Positions 1 through 9,040 of a DNA stretch of 64,000 bases are shown one piece after another. The translations under genes were made by a program, and so were the position numbers. This stretch comes from Rhizobium brockwellii (lineage in GTDB: Bacteria > Pseudomonadota > Alphaproteobacteria > Rhizobiales > Rhizobiaceae), in the NCBI RefSeq assembly GCF_000769405.2, contig NZ_CP053439.1, positions 4,577,001-4,641,000 on the forward strand, in the 5' to 3' direction. The notes below the pieces were generated by a model that did not search any database, was not told the DNA's origin, and was given only the letters and a program-made list of their open reading frames with translations. Within the stretch, counting starts at the first letter, position 1. Every line of letters starts with the position of its first letter.

Positions 1-120
1 TTTTGCTCACGGTCGGAGCAGAACAAAAAAGCGAATCCCGAAGAAGCGGACGCCGGAGCACGTATATTCTATGAAAAATATAGAGACGCTTTAATTTGGT
101 CTCGTCTTATTCCGGAGGGT

Positions 121-1077
121 ATGATGAAGATCACAAGGCGAGCTTTTACTGCAGTGGTGGCAGGTGCCATCGCGACACCTTTGACCCATGTTCGGCTGGC
201 CGGCGCCGCTGACAAGGTCGTGCGTATCGGCTACCAGAAATATGGAACGCTGGTGCTTCTCAAGGGCAAAGGCACGCTGGAGAAGAAACTGGAACCCATC
301 GGCTATACCGTTGAATGGACCGAGTTTCCGGGAGGTCCCCAGCTGCTCGAGGCCCTGAACGCCGGCGCTGTCGATTTCGGATCGACCGGCGAAACGCCGC
401 CGATCTTCGCCCAGGCCGCAAATGCTCCGCTTGTCTATATCGCACACGAGCCGCCCGCCCCGCGCGGCGAAGCTATACTTGTCCCGAAGGACAGCCCCAT
501 AAAGTCCGTCGTGGAGCTGAAAGGCAAGAAGGTCGCCTTCAACAAGGGCTCGAACGTGCATTACCTGCTCGTCAAGGCGCTCGAAGAAGCCGGCTTGACC
601 TATGAGGACGTCGAATCATCCTTCCTCGCTCCGGCCGACGGCCGCGCAGCCTTCGAAAAGGGCGCGGTGGATGCTTGGGTCATCTGGGATCCCTTCCAGG
701 CCGCGGCGGAAGTCGCGGTCGAAGCGCGAGAACTCAGAAACGGCGAAGGCATCGTTCCCAATCATCAGTTCTATCTCGGCACCAAGTCGCTGGTCGACGG
801 TCACGCCGAGGCGATCGATGTCTTGATCGACGCCATTTCCGAGATCGACGAATGGACCAAGTCCGACACCGCGGCTGCGGCTGCGGAGCTCTCACCATCG
901 GTCGGCATCCCCGAACCTGTCCTCGTCAAGGCGCTCGAGCGCCAGTCCTATGGGGTCAAGAGCCTGGACGACACCGTCGTCGCGCAGCAGCAGAATATCG
1001 CCGACACCTTTTTCAAACTCAAGCTCATTCCCAAGGAGGTGACGATTGCCGACGTTGTCCGCAAGGGCAAGGCGTAG
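121..1077 (+). CDS. ssuA: Aliphatic sulfonate-type ABC transporter substrate-binding protein
   Basis: A 318-residue periplasmic binding protein of the SsuA/NrtA/TauA group. The N-terminus carries a Tat-like signal (TRRAFTA near residues 5-11, followed by a hydrophobic stretch and an AGA cleavage region). The mature part has the family pattern: VRIGYQKYG, then the lobe containing DFGSTGETPPIFAQAA, and AWVIWDPFQAAAE in the second half. It should deliver a sulfonate or similar oxyanion to an SsuBC-type permease, but no permease or ATPase gene is visible beside it in this window. cysE follows 67 bases downstream, which fits a sulfur-assimilation setting. ATGATG at 121/124 gives two possible starts; GGAGG just upstream supports either. 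Confidence 0.85.
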   Translation: MMKITRRAFTAVVAGAIATPLTHVRLAGAADKVVRIGYQKYGTLVLLKGKGTLEKKLEPIGYTVEWTEFPGGPQLLEALNAGAVDFGSTGETPPIFAQAANAPLVYIAHEPPAPRGEAILVPKDSPIKSVVELKGKKVAFNKGSNVHYLLVKALEEAGLTYEDVESSFLAPADGRAAFEKGAVDAWVIWDPFQAAAEVAVEARELRNGEGIVPNHQFYLGTKSLVDGHAEAIDVLIDAISEIDEWTKSDTAAAAAELSPSVGIPEPVLVKALERQSYGVKSLDDTVVAQQQNIADTFFKLKLIPKEVTIADVVRKGKA

Positions 1078-1144
1078 TGCTCCTCTCCCCACCTACGTCT
1101 GCATGCCGGGATGTCGCGACGTCCGCCTGCAGAAGGAAGCTAGC

Positions 1145-1993
1145 ATGACGGTTCCACTGGTCAGCTTGAGCAATCTGTCGACGGAGCCGTCCCCCTCGCC
1201 TCAGGTCGCCGCGATATGGGAGGCTCTTTGCGCGGAGGCTGTCAATGCTTCGGCCAAGGATGCAGCGCTCACACGCGCCATGAATTCCGCAGTGCTTTAT
1301 CATGCGAGTTTCGCCCAAGCGCTCGCTCAGCGGGTCGCGATCAAACTGGCCAATCACGACCTCGACCATGAAGAGCTACTGGCGGTGATTGCCCAGGCGT
1401 TCGTCGGTAATCGCAATATTGTCGCCGATGCCGCCGCCGACCTGACCGCGATCAAGGAACGCGATCCATCCAACACGGAAATCCTGACGCCATTCCTGTA
1501 TTTCAAAGGCTTTGTGGCGTTGCAGGGACAACGGGTCGCCCACTGGCTTTGGCATCATGACCGCCTCCATTTGGCGCGCCACATCCAGAGCCGAATTTCT
1601 GAAGTTTTCGGCGTCGACATTCATCCCGCCGCAAGGATGGGCAGGAGCATCATGCTCGATCATGGAAGCGGCCTGGTCATCGGCGAGACTGCGGTCGTCG
1701 AAGACGACGTCTCCATCCTCCAGAATGTTACATTGGGAGGGACGGGCAAGGATACCGGCGACCGGCACCCTAAGGTACGGCGCGGCGCTCTTATCGGAGC
1801 GGGGGCAAAGATTCTCGGCAATATCGAAATTGGCGTCGGCGCCAAGGTGGGTGCAGGCAGCGTGGTCATCAATACTGTTGCAGCCTACACATCGGTCGCC
1901 GGCATTCCGGCGAGGCAGGTGGGCAAGCGCCACTTCAACCTCCCGGGCATCACGATGGACCAGACCTTGTCTGAACCGGAGTATACGATCTAA
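1145..1993 (+). CDS. cysE: Serine O-acetyltransferase
   Basis: A 282-residue CysE: serine + acetyl-CoA to O-acetylserine, the first step of cysteine synthesis. An alpha-helical N-terminal domain (about residues 15-155) is followed by a left-handed beta-helix of hexapeptide repeats (about 165-260). The signature MLDHGSGLVIGET contains the catalytic His, and NVTLGGTGK and GAKILGNIEIG lie further on. The protein ends in isoleucine (EYTI), the residue that in CysE proteins docks into the CysK active site. I chose ATG 1145 because GAAGGAAG lies just upstream; the frame stays open further 5' but that part has no family similarity. It lies downstream of the sulfonate-binding protein gene. Confidence 0.93.
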   Translation: MTVPLVSLSNLSTEPSPSPQVAAIWEALCAEAVNASAKDAALTRAMNSAVLYHASFAQALAQRVAIKLANHDLDHEELLAVIAQAFVGNRNIVADAAADLTAIKERDPSNTEILTPFLYFKGFVALQGQRVAHWLWHHDRLHLARHIQSRISEVFGVDIHPAARMGRSIMLDHGSGLVIGETAVVEDDVSILQNVTLGGTGKDTGDRHPKVRRGALIGAGAKILGNIEIGVGAKVGAGSVVINTVAAYTSVAGIPARQVGKRHFNLPGITMDQTLSEPEYTI

Positions 1994-2104
1994 GGCCTGG
2001 GGTAGGCTTGTCTGGGCAAGGTTGGCGTGACGAGTGACTTGAAATCGCGTCGCCCTAAATCAACTCCGGCAGGCCGCTCTCACAGCCCACCGGTGCCGAG
2101 CACC

Positions 2105-2341
2105 TCACATCTCGACGATAATAGCCGTCACCCGCTTTACCACCGGCAGCATCAATAGCAGGACGGGAAAGGCGATCGCCCAGGAGAGCGCCCATGCGGA
2201 GGGCCACATGGCAAGGGCAGGGGCGGTCAGGCCCTGTGCTCTCAGAATGCTGATCGCTGAGACGACTGATGTCATCAACAGCGAGAGGATGAGCGGCATG
2301 ACGATTGTATTGTAACGTTTGGGGAGTTTGCCTTTGGGCAT
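2105..2341 (-). CDS. DUF2798 family small membrane protein
   Basis: A 78-residue protein with two hydrophobic helices (about residues 8-30 and 42-66), a basic N-terminus (MPKGKLPKRYN) and the LPKRYNTIVMPLILSLLMT pattern of DUF2798 proteins. These are small inner-membrane proteins of unknown function. The start at 2341 is preceded by GGAG with good spacing; a start ten codons earlier is possible but lacks a site. It is divergent from the DUF1275 gene that follows. Confidence 0.75.
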   Translation of the reverse strand: MPKGKLPKRYNTIVMPLILSLLMTSVVSAISILRAQGLTAPALAMWPSAWALSWAIAFPVLLLMLPVVKRVTAIIVEM

Positions 2342-2579
2342 TTTGATCTCCGTAAGGTGCCGATCAGACAATTGCGCAGCGCCGATCGGCGGGTTGCGCG
2401 TTGATTGACGTAAACGCTTACGGAGCTTCGATCTGAAGCAACGCCGTTTCTATGGCCGAAAATGTGTTGCCGTTCAAGTCCGCTCCCATCCGCTTCCGAT
2501 CGCCTTTGCCAATTCCTCAATGAGAGCATGTATGTTGGTTGCCGCAACCTCAGCGATTCGGCTCCAGGACCCTCAGCCA

Positions 2580-3302
2580 ATGACCAGAACAAGACGCCGC
2601 CGCATCATCCGGACCCGACGAACCTTAACCGGGCTCGCCCTGGTCGGCTCGATCTCGTTTCTGGCCGGTATGACTGATGCCACCGGTCTTCTGCTGACCG
2701 GCGACTTTGTCTCCTTCATGACGGGGAACACGACGCGTGCCGCACTGGCCTTGAGTGAGGGCAATCTTTATCACGCGGCGGTCCTGATCTCCGCCATCGT
2801 CGTTTTCGTGCTCGGCAATGCGGCTGGCGTCGTGATCTCCCATGTCTCCGAGCGCCGGATCTTTGTGGTGCTCGGCTGCGTCGGGCTGGTTCTGGCGCTC
2901 GCCTCGATGATGACGGTGCAGAACATGCTGTTCGCGCGGTTCTACATGATCGTTTTTTCCATGGGCATGGTGAACGCTGCCGTCGAGCATATCGAAGGCC
3001 TGCCGATCGGGCTGACCTACGTGACCGGCGCCCTGTCGCGCTTCGGCCGCGGCATCGGCCGCTGGATCATCGGCGATCGTCGTGTCGAATGGACGATCCA
3101 GATCGTGCCCTGGGGCGGCATGGTGCTCGGCGCGATCGCCGGCGCCGTCCTGACACGGCTGACAGGTGCGCACGCGCTGTGGCTGGTCTCCCTCTTCGCC
3201 ATGGTGCTTGCACTTGCCGCCATGCTCATCCCGCGGCCGCTTCAGCGCCGCTTCAATCAGAAGGTCGCACCGAGCGGATCGGCCATCACGCGCGCGAAAT
3301 AA
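2580..3302 (+). CDS. DUF1275 (YoaK-like) family integral membrane protein
   Basis: A 240-residue protein with about six hydrophobic segments. It begins with an Arg-rich cytoplasmic N-terminus and then shows the diagnostic DUF1275 stretch: GMTDATGLLLTGDFVSFMTGN near residues 28-48, later GMVNAAVEHIEG and LTYVTGALSRFGRG. The family is widespread and may be transport-related, but its function is unknown. The ATG at 2580 has AGGA about ten bases upstream; an in-frame ATG 20 codons earlier lacks family similarity. Confidence 0.85.
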   Translation: MTRTRRRRIIRTRRTLTGLALVGSISFLAGMTDATGLLLTGDFVSFMTGNTTRAALALSEGNLYHAAVLISAIVVFVLGNAAGVVISHVSERRIFVVLGCVGLVLALASMMTVQNMLFARFYMIVFSMGMVNAAVEHIEGLPIGLTYVTGALSRFGRGIGRWIIGDRRVEWTIQIVPWGGMVLGAIAGAVLTRLTGAHALWLVSLFAMVLALAAMLIPRPLQRRFNQKVAPSGSAITRAK

Positions 3303-3370
3303 AACCGTCGCATTCCTGTCACCGTCGAATCGGATAGGAAGGATCGCCGCCAATCCTCAAGGAGTGGGTC

Positions 3371-4159
3371 TTGTTCCTGATTTCGAAGCTTGTCTGGATT
3401 TTCGCTCAGCCGCTGTCGCTGGCATTCTTCCTCGTCTTCTTGGCCCTCATTGCCGGCCTTCTGCGCTGGCGTATCTTAAGTATCCTCGGCGCAATGGGTT
3501 CAGCCCTTATCCTCTTCGTCACGCTCTACACCACGGCCGGCAACCAGCTGATGCAAGGTCTCGAGCAGCGCTTCGCAAAGCCCGCCGCCGATCCAGATAG
3601 CCTGCAATGCATGATCGTGCTCGGCGGCGCCTTCGAAAACGAGGTGAACACGGCGCGCCACGGCATAGAATTCAATAGTGGAGCTGATCGCTTCGTCGAA
3701 GCCCTGCGGCTTGCGCAGAAATTTCCGCAGTCGCGCATTCTGGTGTCGGGCGGCGACGGCTCCATTTCGGGCATCTACGAAGGTGATGCGGCGGCGTCCG
3801 AGCGTTTCTTCCCGCTCTTCGGCGTTGGCAGGGATCGACTGATCGAGGAGAGGCAATCGCGCACGACCTTCGAAAACGCCGTCAACACCAAGGAATTCCT
3901 GGCAAGCCAGGGGCTTTCCAATTGCCTGCTGATCACATCGGGTTTTCACATGCCGCGCTCCGTCGGCATCTTCCGCAAACTCGGCATCGATATCGTGCCC
4001 TGGCCGACCGACTATCGCACCGACGGCCAGGTGAGGCTCGGGCTCGATTTCACTCAGCCGAACCTCAATGCGCAAAACCTGGCGACGGCAATCCGCGAAT
4101 GGTACGGCCTGGTGGGATATTATCTCGCCGGCCGCACGTCGGAGCTTTATCCGCAATAG
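3371..4159 (+). CDS. YdcF/ElyC-type (DUF218) envelope protein
   Basis: A 262-residue protein with two N-terminal membrane helices (about residues 5-28 and 33-53) and a DUF218 domain: MIVLGGAFENE, then ILVSGGDGS, then TTFENAVNTKEFL and LLITSGFHMPRS. Members are thought to act in envelope or undecaprenyl-carrier metabolism (E. coli ElyC); the exact role here is unknown. The start is TTG at 3371, with AAGGAG seven bases upstream and no ATG in frame at a sensible place. A repeat element begins right after the stop codon. Confidence 0.83.
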   Translation: MFLISKLVWIFAQPLSLAFFLVFLALIAGLLRWRILSILGAMGSALILFVTLYTTAGNQLMQGLEQRFAKPAADPDSLQCMIVLGGAFENEVNTARHGIEFNSGADRFVEALRLAQKFPQSRILVSGGDGSISGIYEGDAAASERFFPLFGVGRDRLIEERQSRTTFENAVNTKEFLASQGLSNCLLITSGFHMPRSVGIFRKLGIDIVPWPTDYRTDGQVRLGLDFTQPNLNAQNLATAIREWYGLVGYYLAGRTSELYPQ

Positions 4160-4277
4160 AGCAATTCCAGGAAAAGTGCGAAGCGGTTTTCCCAGGCAAC
4201 GCGCGAAGCGCTTTTGCCGGGAATTGCGTCAAAACAAAAGGCTAGAGCGGTTCCGCGCTTCCAGGAAGGAACGGCTC
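4159..4277. repeat. Palindromic intergenic repeat (family C)
   Basis: Starts at the stop codon of the DUF218 gene and fills the gap to the next gene. It contains nested palindromes, among them AGCAATTCCAGGAAAAG with its partner GCCGGGAATTGCGTC, then GAGCGGTTCCGCGCTTCC with its partner GGAAGGAACGGCTC. Such elements are typical of rhizobial intergenic mosaic repeats; the name is from memory. Confidence 0.6.
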
Positions 4278-4283
4278 TAAGAT

Positions 4284-4757
4284 TTACTTCTTCGAGATGG
4301 TGACGAATTTCGTGCCGCGGACACGCGCCGTCACGATGCAGGGATCACCTTCGGTGCGGTCGCAGAAACGCGGATGCATCTTCATCGCCAGCACCATGTT
4401 GCCGAAGCGCTGGACGAAATCGTAGCCATAGATCTGTGCCGTCGCGATCATGAAATAACCGCCTTCGGCAACCTGCAGGTAGAAATTATAGGTACAGCCG
4501 TCGTCATTGCATTGCGGCCCCTTCTGCCCGTCGCAGGTCAGCTGGCCCTCGTTGACCACGGCGTCGATCAGGCCATCATTGTTGATGTCCTGCCGGATGA
4601 TGAAGCCGTCGGCAAATTCAGCCGTCTTGCACTGCTCCTGGAAATGTTTCTTCTCGTAGATCTCAGGATCGGAGATCAGCGATTGCTGACTGAGGGCGAC
4701 AGCCGGCATGGCAAGCAGCAGGACGATATTCAGAACGGCGAGCACCAGCGTTTTCAC
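4284..4757 (-). CDS. Exported protein of unknown function
   Basis: A 157-residue protein with a clear Sec signal peptide (MKTLVLAVLNIVLLLAMPAVALS, cleavage near residue 23). The mature part has six cysteines, several in pairs that could form disulfides in the periplasm (TCDGQKGPQCNDDGC). The stretch DINNDGLIDAVVNEG resembles a calcium-binding FG-GAP/dockerin-like loop (D-N-D-G-D spacing); this is a pattern match only. I do not recognise a named family. It is flanked by palindromic repeats on both sides. Confidence 0.7.
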   Translation of the reverse strand: MKTLVLAVLNIVLLLAMPAVALSQQSLISDPEIYEKKHFQEQCKTAEFADGFIIRQDINNDGLIDAVVNEGQLTCDGQKGPQCNDDGCTYNFYLQVAEGGYFMIATAQIYGYDFVQRFGNMVLAMKMHPRFCDRTEGDPCIVTARVRGTKFVTISKK

Positions 4758-4784
4758 GGCTTTCCTCTTTGGATAAGGGCTCCT

Positions 4785-4835
4785 AATGCATGTCGCCCAA
4801 AACTGTGCAGCGGTTTTGGGACAACGACATGCATT
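4785..4835. repeat. Palindromic repeat family A, copy 1
   Basis: A nearly perfect inverted repeat: AATGCATGTCG at one end and CGACATGCATT at the other, with an inner palindrome around AAAACTGTGCAGCGGTTTT. The same core recurs at 34244, 45794 and 58352, and a truncated copy lies at 5571. Confidence 0.85.
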
Positions 4836-4929
4836 AAATCGAAGACTTCAGCTTTATGGCCGCGCCGCCTTGCGCCGCCCTTGCCGCCGTGATTGATTCC
4901 GCAAAACTTCTGCCGGTTCCGGGGTTCGC

Positions 4930-5565
4930 ATGTCTCTGCTCGTCTATCTCGATTATGCCGGCATTGCGCTGTTTGCCGCGACAGGCGCGCTCGCCGCCTC
5001 GCGCAAGCAGCTGGACCTGATCGGTTTTTTGTTTTTCGCCATGGTGACGGGAACGGGCGGCGGCACCGTGCGCGATATCGTGCTCGGCCGCGTGCCGGTC
5101 TTCTGGGTGCTGAACCCCGCCTATATCCTCGTCTGCTGCATCATGGGCGTCATCGTCTTCTTCACCGCCCATCTGCTGGAATCGCGCTATCGCCTGCTGA
5201 TCTGGCTGGATGCGATCGGCCTTGCCGCCTATTGCGTGATCGGCGCCGCCAAGGGCCTCGCCGCCACCGGTTCGCCGACCATCGCGATCGTCACCGGCAC
5301 GCTGACGGCGACCTTCGGCGGTATATTGCGCGATCTGATGGCAAACGAGCCTTCGGTGTTGTTGAGGCCGGAAATCTACGTGACCGCAGCCCTCATCGGC
5401 GCCGGCGTGTTCACGCTCGCCAATGCGCTCGGAATGCAGCTCTATCTGGCGTCTGCCTGCGGCGTCGTGGCGGCCTTTGCGGTGCGCGGTGGAGCCCTGT
5501 GGTTCGGCTGGACCTTCCCGACTTACCGGCACAAGCCCGGCCGGCATCCCGACGATGTCATGTGA
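4930..5565 (+). CDS. TRIC/YicG-type (UPF0126) membrane protein, possible cation channel
   Basis: A 211-residue protein of about seven hydrophobic segments built from two repeated UPF0126 modules. Each has the glycine-rich signature: GTGGGTVRDIVLGRVPVF (about residues 41-58) and, in the second half, TATFGGILRDLMANEPSVL. The family (E. coli YicG; TRIC-type prokaryotic channels) forms small trimeric membrane proteins. Ion selectivity cannot be read from sequence. It lies between repeat copies and is convergent with irr. Confidence 0.85.
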   Translation: MSLLVYLDYAGIALFAATGALAASRKQLDLIGFLFFAMVTGTGGGTVRDIVLGRVPVFWVLNPAYILVCCIMGVIVFFTAHLLESRYRLLIWLDAIGLAAYCVIGAAKGLAATGSPTIAIVTGTLTATFGGILRDLMANEPSVLLRPEIYVTAALIGAGVFTLANALGMQLYLASACGVVAAFAVRGGALWFGWTFPTYRHKPGRHPDDVM

Positions 5566-5570
5566 AGCCT

Positions 5571-5612
5571 AATGCATGTCGCCCAAAAGTGCGCAGCGCG
5601 ACGCGCTTTAGA
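5571..5612. repeat. Palindromic repeat family A, truncated copy 2
   Basis: Begins AATGCATGTCGCCCAAAAG like copy 1, then passes directly into the GACGCGCTTTA end seen in the longer copies, so the middle is deleted. It lies between the UPF0126 gene and irr, at the 3' ends of both. Confidence 0.7.
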
Positions 5613-5619
5613 AGCGTCG

Positions 5620-6039
5620 TCAGCCCTGCTTCGCTCGCAGGCGGATCACCACGTCGACATGGGCGATCTCCATGCCTTCAGGCGGTTCCGGCAGATTGGC
5701 GATCGTCAGGTTGCTGACGGGAATGTCGAGCACCTCGTTTTCGCCTTCGACGAAGAAATGGTGATGGTCGGAAATATTGGTGTCGAAATAGGTCTTGGCG
5801 CTCTCGACGGCGAGAACGCGGATGAGACCGGCTTCGGTGAATTGGTGCAGCGTGTTGTAGACGGTTGCCAAGGAGACTGGCACGCCGGCGGCAACCGCCT
5901 CCTCATGCAGTTCCTCGACGGTCAAATGCCGATCGCCCTTGGCAAACAGGAGGTCGCCGAGCGCGACACGCTGGCGGGTGGGGCGCAGGCCTGCACCGCG
6001 CAGCCTTACCTCTATTGCGATCGGGAGTGCACCCGTCAT
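5620..6039 (-). CDS. irr: Fur-family iron response regulator Irr
   Basis: A 139-residue Fur-superfamily protein. A winged-helix part (RPTRQRVALGDLLF, then VSLATVYNTLHQFTEAGLI) precedes a dimerisation part with SDHHHFFVEGE. The HHH triplet is the heme/metal-sensing feature of rhizobial Irr. Irr represses or activates heme and iron genes under iron limitation and is degraded or inactivated by heme. I prefer ATG 6039, which has CCGGAG nine bases upstream, over the TTG three codons earlier. It is divergent from fabA across about 300 bases, an arrangement I recall from other rhizobia. Confidence 0.9.
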   Translation of the reverse strand: MTGALPIAIEVRLRGAGLRPTRQRVALGDLLFAKGDRHLTVEELHEEAVAAGVPVSLATVYNTLHQFTEAGLIRVLAVESAKTYFDTNISDHHHFFVEGENEVLDIPVSNLTIANLPEPPEGMEIAHVDVVIRLRAKQG

Positions 6040-6339
6040 CAAAACCAACTCCGGTTATTCTGGCATAAAGCAATCATGTTTCTTTAAGGGGTATAACTTT
6101 TGCATCGGAGCCTTTCAATAGTTCAATGGGGACAGGAGCCTGATAAACGCGGCAAAAACGGGCTTTTGACGCAAATAGGTCTGGTCCCGGCCCTAGCCTT
6201 CCTGTATGCGACCACCAAATAATGGCGCAAGCCTGGTCCGGGGAGATGAATGAAGCTGCCTTGCTTGTGCTTCATTTTCTGAAGAACTTGGACTACACGT
6301 TCACATCCATCGGCTTGATGCGGGAGGAAAAGAAACTTT
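6040..6339. promoter_or_regulatory. Divergent irr / fabA intergenic region
   Basis: About 300 bases between two divergent genes, so it must hold both promoters. It is AT-richer near irr. GGAGG lies about 12 bases before the fabA start. I could not assign a convincing -35/-10 pair or iron box on either strand, and I see no open frame of note. Confidence 0.5.
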
Positions 6340-6855
6340 ATGACGACCAGACAGTCCAGCTTCTCGTATGAAGAACTCATCGCTTGCGCACATGGCGAGC
6401 TGTTCGGCCCCGGCAATGCGCAGTTGCCCTTGCCGCCCATGCTGATGGTTCACCGCATCACGGACATTTCCGAAACGGGCGGCACCTTCGATAAGGGCTA
6501 CCTCCGGGCCGAATACGACGTACGCCCCGACGACTGGTATTTCCCGTGCCATTTCGAAGGCAATCCGATCATGCCGGGCTGCCTCGGTCTCGACGGAATG
6601 TGGCAGCTGACCGGTTTCTTTCTGGGTTGGCTCGGCGAGCAAGGCCGCGGCATGGCGCTTTCAACCGGCGAAGTGAAATTCAAGGGCATGGTCCGGCCGC
6701 AGACGAAGCTGATCGAATATGGCATCGACTTCAAGCGTGTCATGCGCGGCCGTCTGGTCCTCGGCACCGCCGACGGCTGGCTAAAGGCGGACGGCGAGAC
6801 CATATATCAGGCGGCCGACCTTCGCGTCGGTCTATCGAAAGACAAGGCGGCCTGA
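6340..6855 (+). CDS. fabA: 3-hydroxydecanoyl-ACP dehydratase/isomerase
   Basis: A 171-residue FabA, the length of the E. coli enzyme. It dehydrates 3-hydroxyacyl-ACP and isomerises trans-2- to cis-3-decenoyl-ACP, the branch point of unsaturated fatty acid synthesis. A single hot-dog fold carries the catalytic His in [20 protein letters not shown], together with the Asp of the same motif. It is the first gene of fabA-fabB-fabI, all on the plus strand with short gaps. Confidence 0.96.
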   Translation: MTTRQSSFSYEELIACAHGELFGPGNAQLPLPPMLMVHRITDISETGGTFDKGYLRAEYDVRPDDWYFPCHFEGNPIMPGCLGLDGMWQLTGFFLGWLGEQGRGMALSTGEVKFKGMVRPQTKLIEYGIDFKRVMRGRLVLGTADGWLKADGETIYQAADLRVGLSKDKAA

Positions 6856-6900
6856 AACCGCATTTCGAGCGGCTGACGAAAACAACAAAGGTTTGATCAG

Positions 6901-8133
6901 ATGAGACGGGTAGTTGTCACGGGCCTGGGTGTCGTGTCCTCGATCGGAAACGACGCGGCCGAAGTCACCGAATCCTTGCGGCAGGCAAAGTCGGGTATCT
7001 CCTTTTCGAGCGATTTCGCCGAACATGGGTTCAAGTGCCAGGTCTGGGGCAGTCCGAAGCTCGGTTCGGCGGAACTTGCCGAACTGGTCGACCGCCGCGC
7101 CATGCGCTTTCTGTCGCAGGGCGGCGCCTGGAACCATGTCGCCATGAAACAGGCACTAGCCGATTCCGGCCTGGAAGAGAAAGACTACGCTCAGAACGAG
7201 CGTACCGGCATCATCATGGGCTCCGGCGGTCCGTCCACCCGCACCCTGATCGAAGCTGCCGAGATCACCATAAAAAATAACAGCCCGAAGCGCATCGGCC
7301 CCTTCGCCGTGCCGAAGGCGATGTCCTCGACCGCGTCGGCCACGCTCGCCACCTGGTTCAAGATCCACGGCGTCAATTATTCGATCTCGTCGGCTTGCTC
7401 GACCTCGGCGCATTGCATCGGCAACGCCGCCGAGATGATCCAGTGGGGCAAGCAGGACGTGATGTTCGCCGGCGGCCACGAGGATCTCGACTGGACGATG
7501 TCCAACCTCTTCGACGCCATGGGCGCCATGTCCTCCAAATATAACGACACGCCGGACAGCGCCTCGCGCGCCTATGATGTCAACCGCGACGGTTTCGTCA
7601 TCGCCGGCGGCGCCGGCGTGCTGGTGCTTGAGGAGCTGGAGCGCGCTAAGGCCCGCGGTGCCAAGATCTACGCAGAAATCGTCGGCTATGGCGCAACCTC
7701 GGACGGCTACGACATGGTCGCCCCCTCGGGCGAAGGCGCTATCCGCTGCATGCGCCAGGCGCTCGCCACCGTCAAAGGCGACGTCGACTACGTCAACACC
7801 CACGGCACATCGACGCCGGTCGGCGACAGCAAGGAAATCGGCGCCATCCGCGAAGTGTTCGGCTCGAAGATCCCGCATATCCAGTCGACCAAGTCGCTGA
7901 CCGGCCATTCGCTTGGCGCTGCCGGGGTGCAGGAATCGATCTATTCCCTGCTGATGATGCAGCGCGGCTTCATCGGCGAAAGCGCTCATATCACCGAGCT
8001 CGATCCCGAATTCGAAGGTGTCCCGATCGTGCGCAAGCGCATCGACGACGCCAAGATCGACATTGCCCTCTCCAATTCCTTCGGCTTCGGTGGCACCAAC
8101 GCCACGCTCGTCTTCCAGCGTTATAACGGATAA
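6901..8133 (+). CDS. fabB: Beta-ketoacyl-ACP synthase I
   Basis: A 410-residue condensing enzyme. The thiolase-fold triad is present: the nucleophile Cys in [14 protein letters not shown], His in [12 protein letters not shown], and His in [12 protein letters not shown]. Its place between fabA and fabI indicates the FabB type that elongates cis-unsaturated intermediates, rather than FabF. The start follows AAAGG at suitable spacing. Transcription probably continues from fabA (45-base gap). Confidence 0.95.
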   Translation: MRRVVVTGLGVVSSIGNDAAEVTESLRQAKSGISFSSDFAEHGFKCQVWGSPKLGSAELAELVDRRAMRFLSQGGAWNHVAMKQALADSGLEEKDYAQNERTGIIMGSGGPSTRTLIEAAEITIKNNSPKRIGPFAVPKAMSSTASATLATWFKIHGVNYSISSACSTSAHCIGNAAEMIQWGKQDVMFAGGHEDLDWTMSNLFDAMGAMSSKYNDTPDSASRAYDVNRDGFVIAGGAGVLVLEELERAKARGAKIYAEIVGYGATSDGYDMVAPSGEGAIRCMRQALATVKGDVDYVNTHGTSTPVGDSKEIGAIREVFGSKIPHIQSTKSLTGHSLGAAGVQESIYSLLMMQRGFIGESAHITELDPEFEGVPIVRKRIDDAKIDIALSNSFGFGGTNATLVFQRYNG

Positions 8134-8137
8134 TAAT

Positions 8138-8944
8138 ATGACGGGATTCATGCAGGGTAAGCGCGGGCTCGTTATGGGCGTCGCCAATAACCACTCGATC
8201 GCCTGGGGGATTTCAAAAGCTCTCGCCGCACAGGGTGCGGAACTCGCCTTCACCTATCAGGGCGATGCGCTCGGCAAGCGCGTCAAGCCGCTTGCTGCCG
8301 AGGTCAACTCGGATTTCGTGCTGCCCTGCGACGTCGAGGACGTCGCCTCGGTCGATGCCGTGGTCGACGCGATCAAGGAGCGCTGGGGCAAGCTCGATTT
8401 CATCGTCCATGCCATCGGCTTTTCCGACAAGAACGAGCTGAAAGGTCTCTACGCCGATACGACGCGTGAGAATTTCAGCCGCACCATGGTCATTTCCTGT
8501 TTCTCCTTCACCGAGATCGCCAAGCGCTGCGCTCCGTTGATGGAAGATGGTGGTGCGATGCTGACGCTGACCTATAATGGCTCGACGCGCGTCATCCCGA
8601 ACTACAACGTCATGGGGGTTGCCAAGGCAGCGCTCGAGGCTTCGGTGCGTTATCTCGCCGCCGACTACGGCCCGCGAGGCATCCGCGTCAATGCCATTTC
8701 CGCCGGCCCGATCCGCACGCTTGCCGGCGCCGGCATCTCCGATGCGCGCGCGATCCTCTCCTGGAACCAGCGCAATGCGCCGCTGCGCAAGACCGTGACC
8801 ATCGATCAGGTCGGCAACTCGGCTCTCTACCTGCTCTCCGACCTTTCCTCCGGCGTCACCGGTGAAATCCACTTCGTCGACGCCGGCTTCAACGTCACCT
8901 CCATGCCGACGTTGGAAACGCTGAGCAAAGCGGACGTCGAGTAA
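8138..8944 (+). CDS. fabI: Enoyl-ACP reductase (NADH)
   Basis: A 268-residue short-chain dehydrogenase-like enoyl reductase, the last step of each fatty acid elongation cycle. It starts MTGFMQGKRGLVMGVANNHS, with the FabI cofactor loop GVANNHSIAWGI. The catalytic Tyr and Lys are in YNVMGVAK (Tyr-x6-Lys). The start is four bases after the fabB stop, so the two are probably translationally coupled. A strong intrinsic terminator follows at 8968, closing the operon. Confidence 0.95.
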   Translation: MTGFMQGKRGLVMGVANNHSIAWGISKALAAQGAELAFTYQGDALGKRVKPLAAEVNSDFVLPCDVEDVASVDAVVDAIKERWGKLDFIVHAIGFSDKNELKGLYADTTRENFSRTMVISCFSFTEIAKRCAPLMEDGGAMLTLTYNGSTRVIPNYNVMGVAKAALEASVRYLAADYGPRGIRVNAISAGPIRTLAGAGISDARAILSWNQRNAPLRKTVTIDQVGNSALYLLSDLSSGVTGEIHFVDAGFNVTSMPTLETLSKADVE

Positions 8945-8967
8945 ACGGCTACCCCATTTGAAACTCA

Positions 8968-9003
8968 AAGGCCGTGCGCAGATGATGCGCACGGCCTTTT
9001 TGT
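8968..9003 (+). terminator. Intrinsic terminator of fabA-fabB-fabI
   Basis: A perfect stem GGCCGTGCGCA / TGCGCACGGCC with a short loop, followed by TTTTTGTTGTT, about 25 bases after the fabI stop. Confidence 0.93.
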
Positions 9004-9040
9004 TGTTCGATGATAGGATCAGCGTCGAAGCCGCGTAGGC

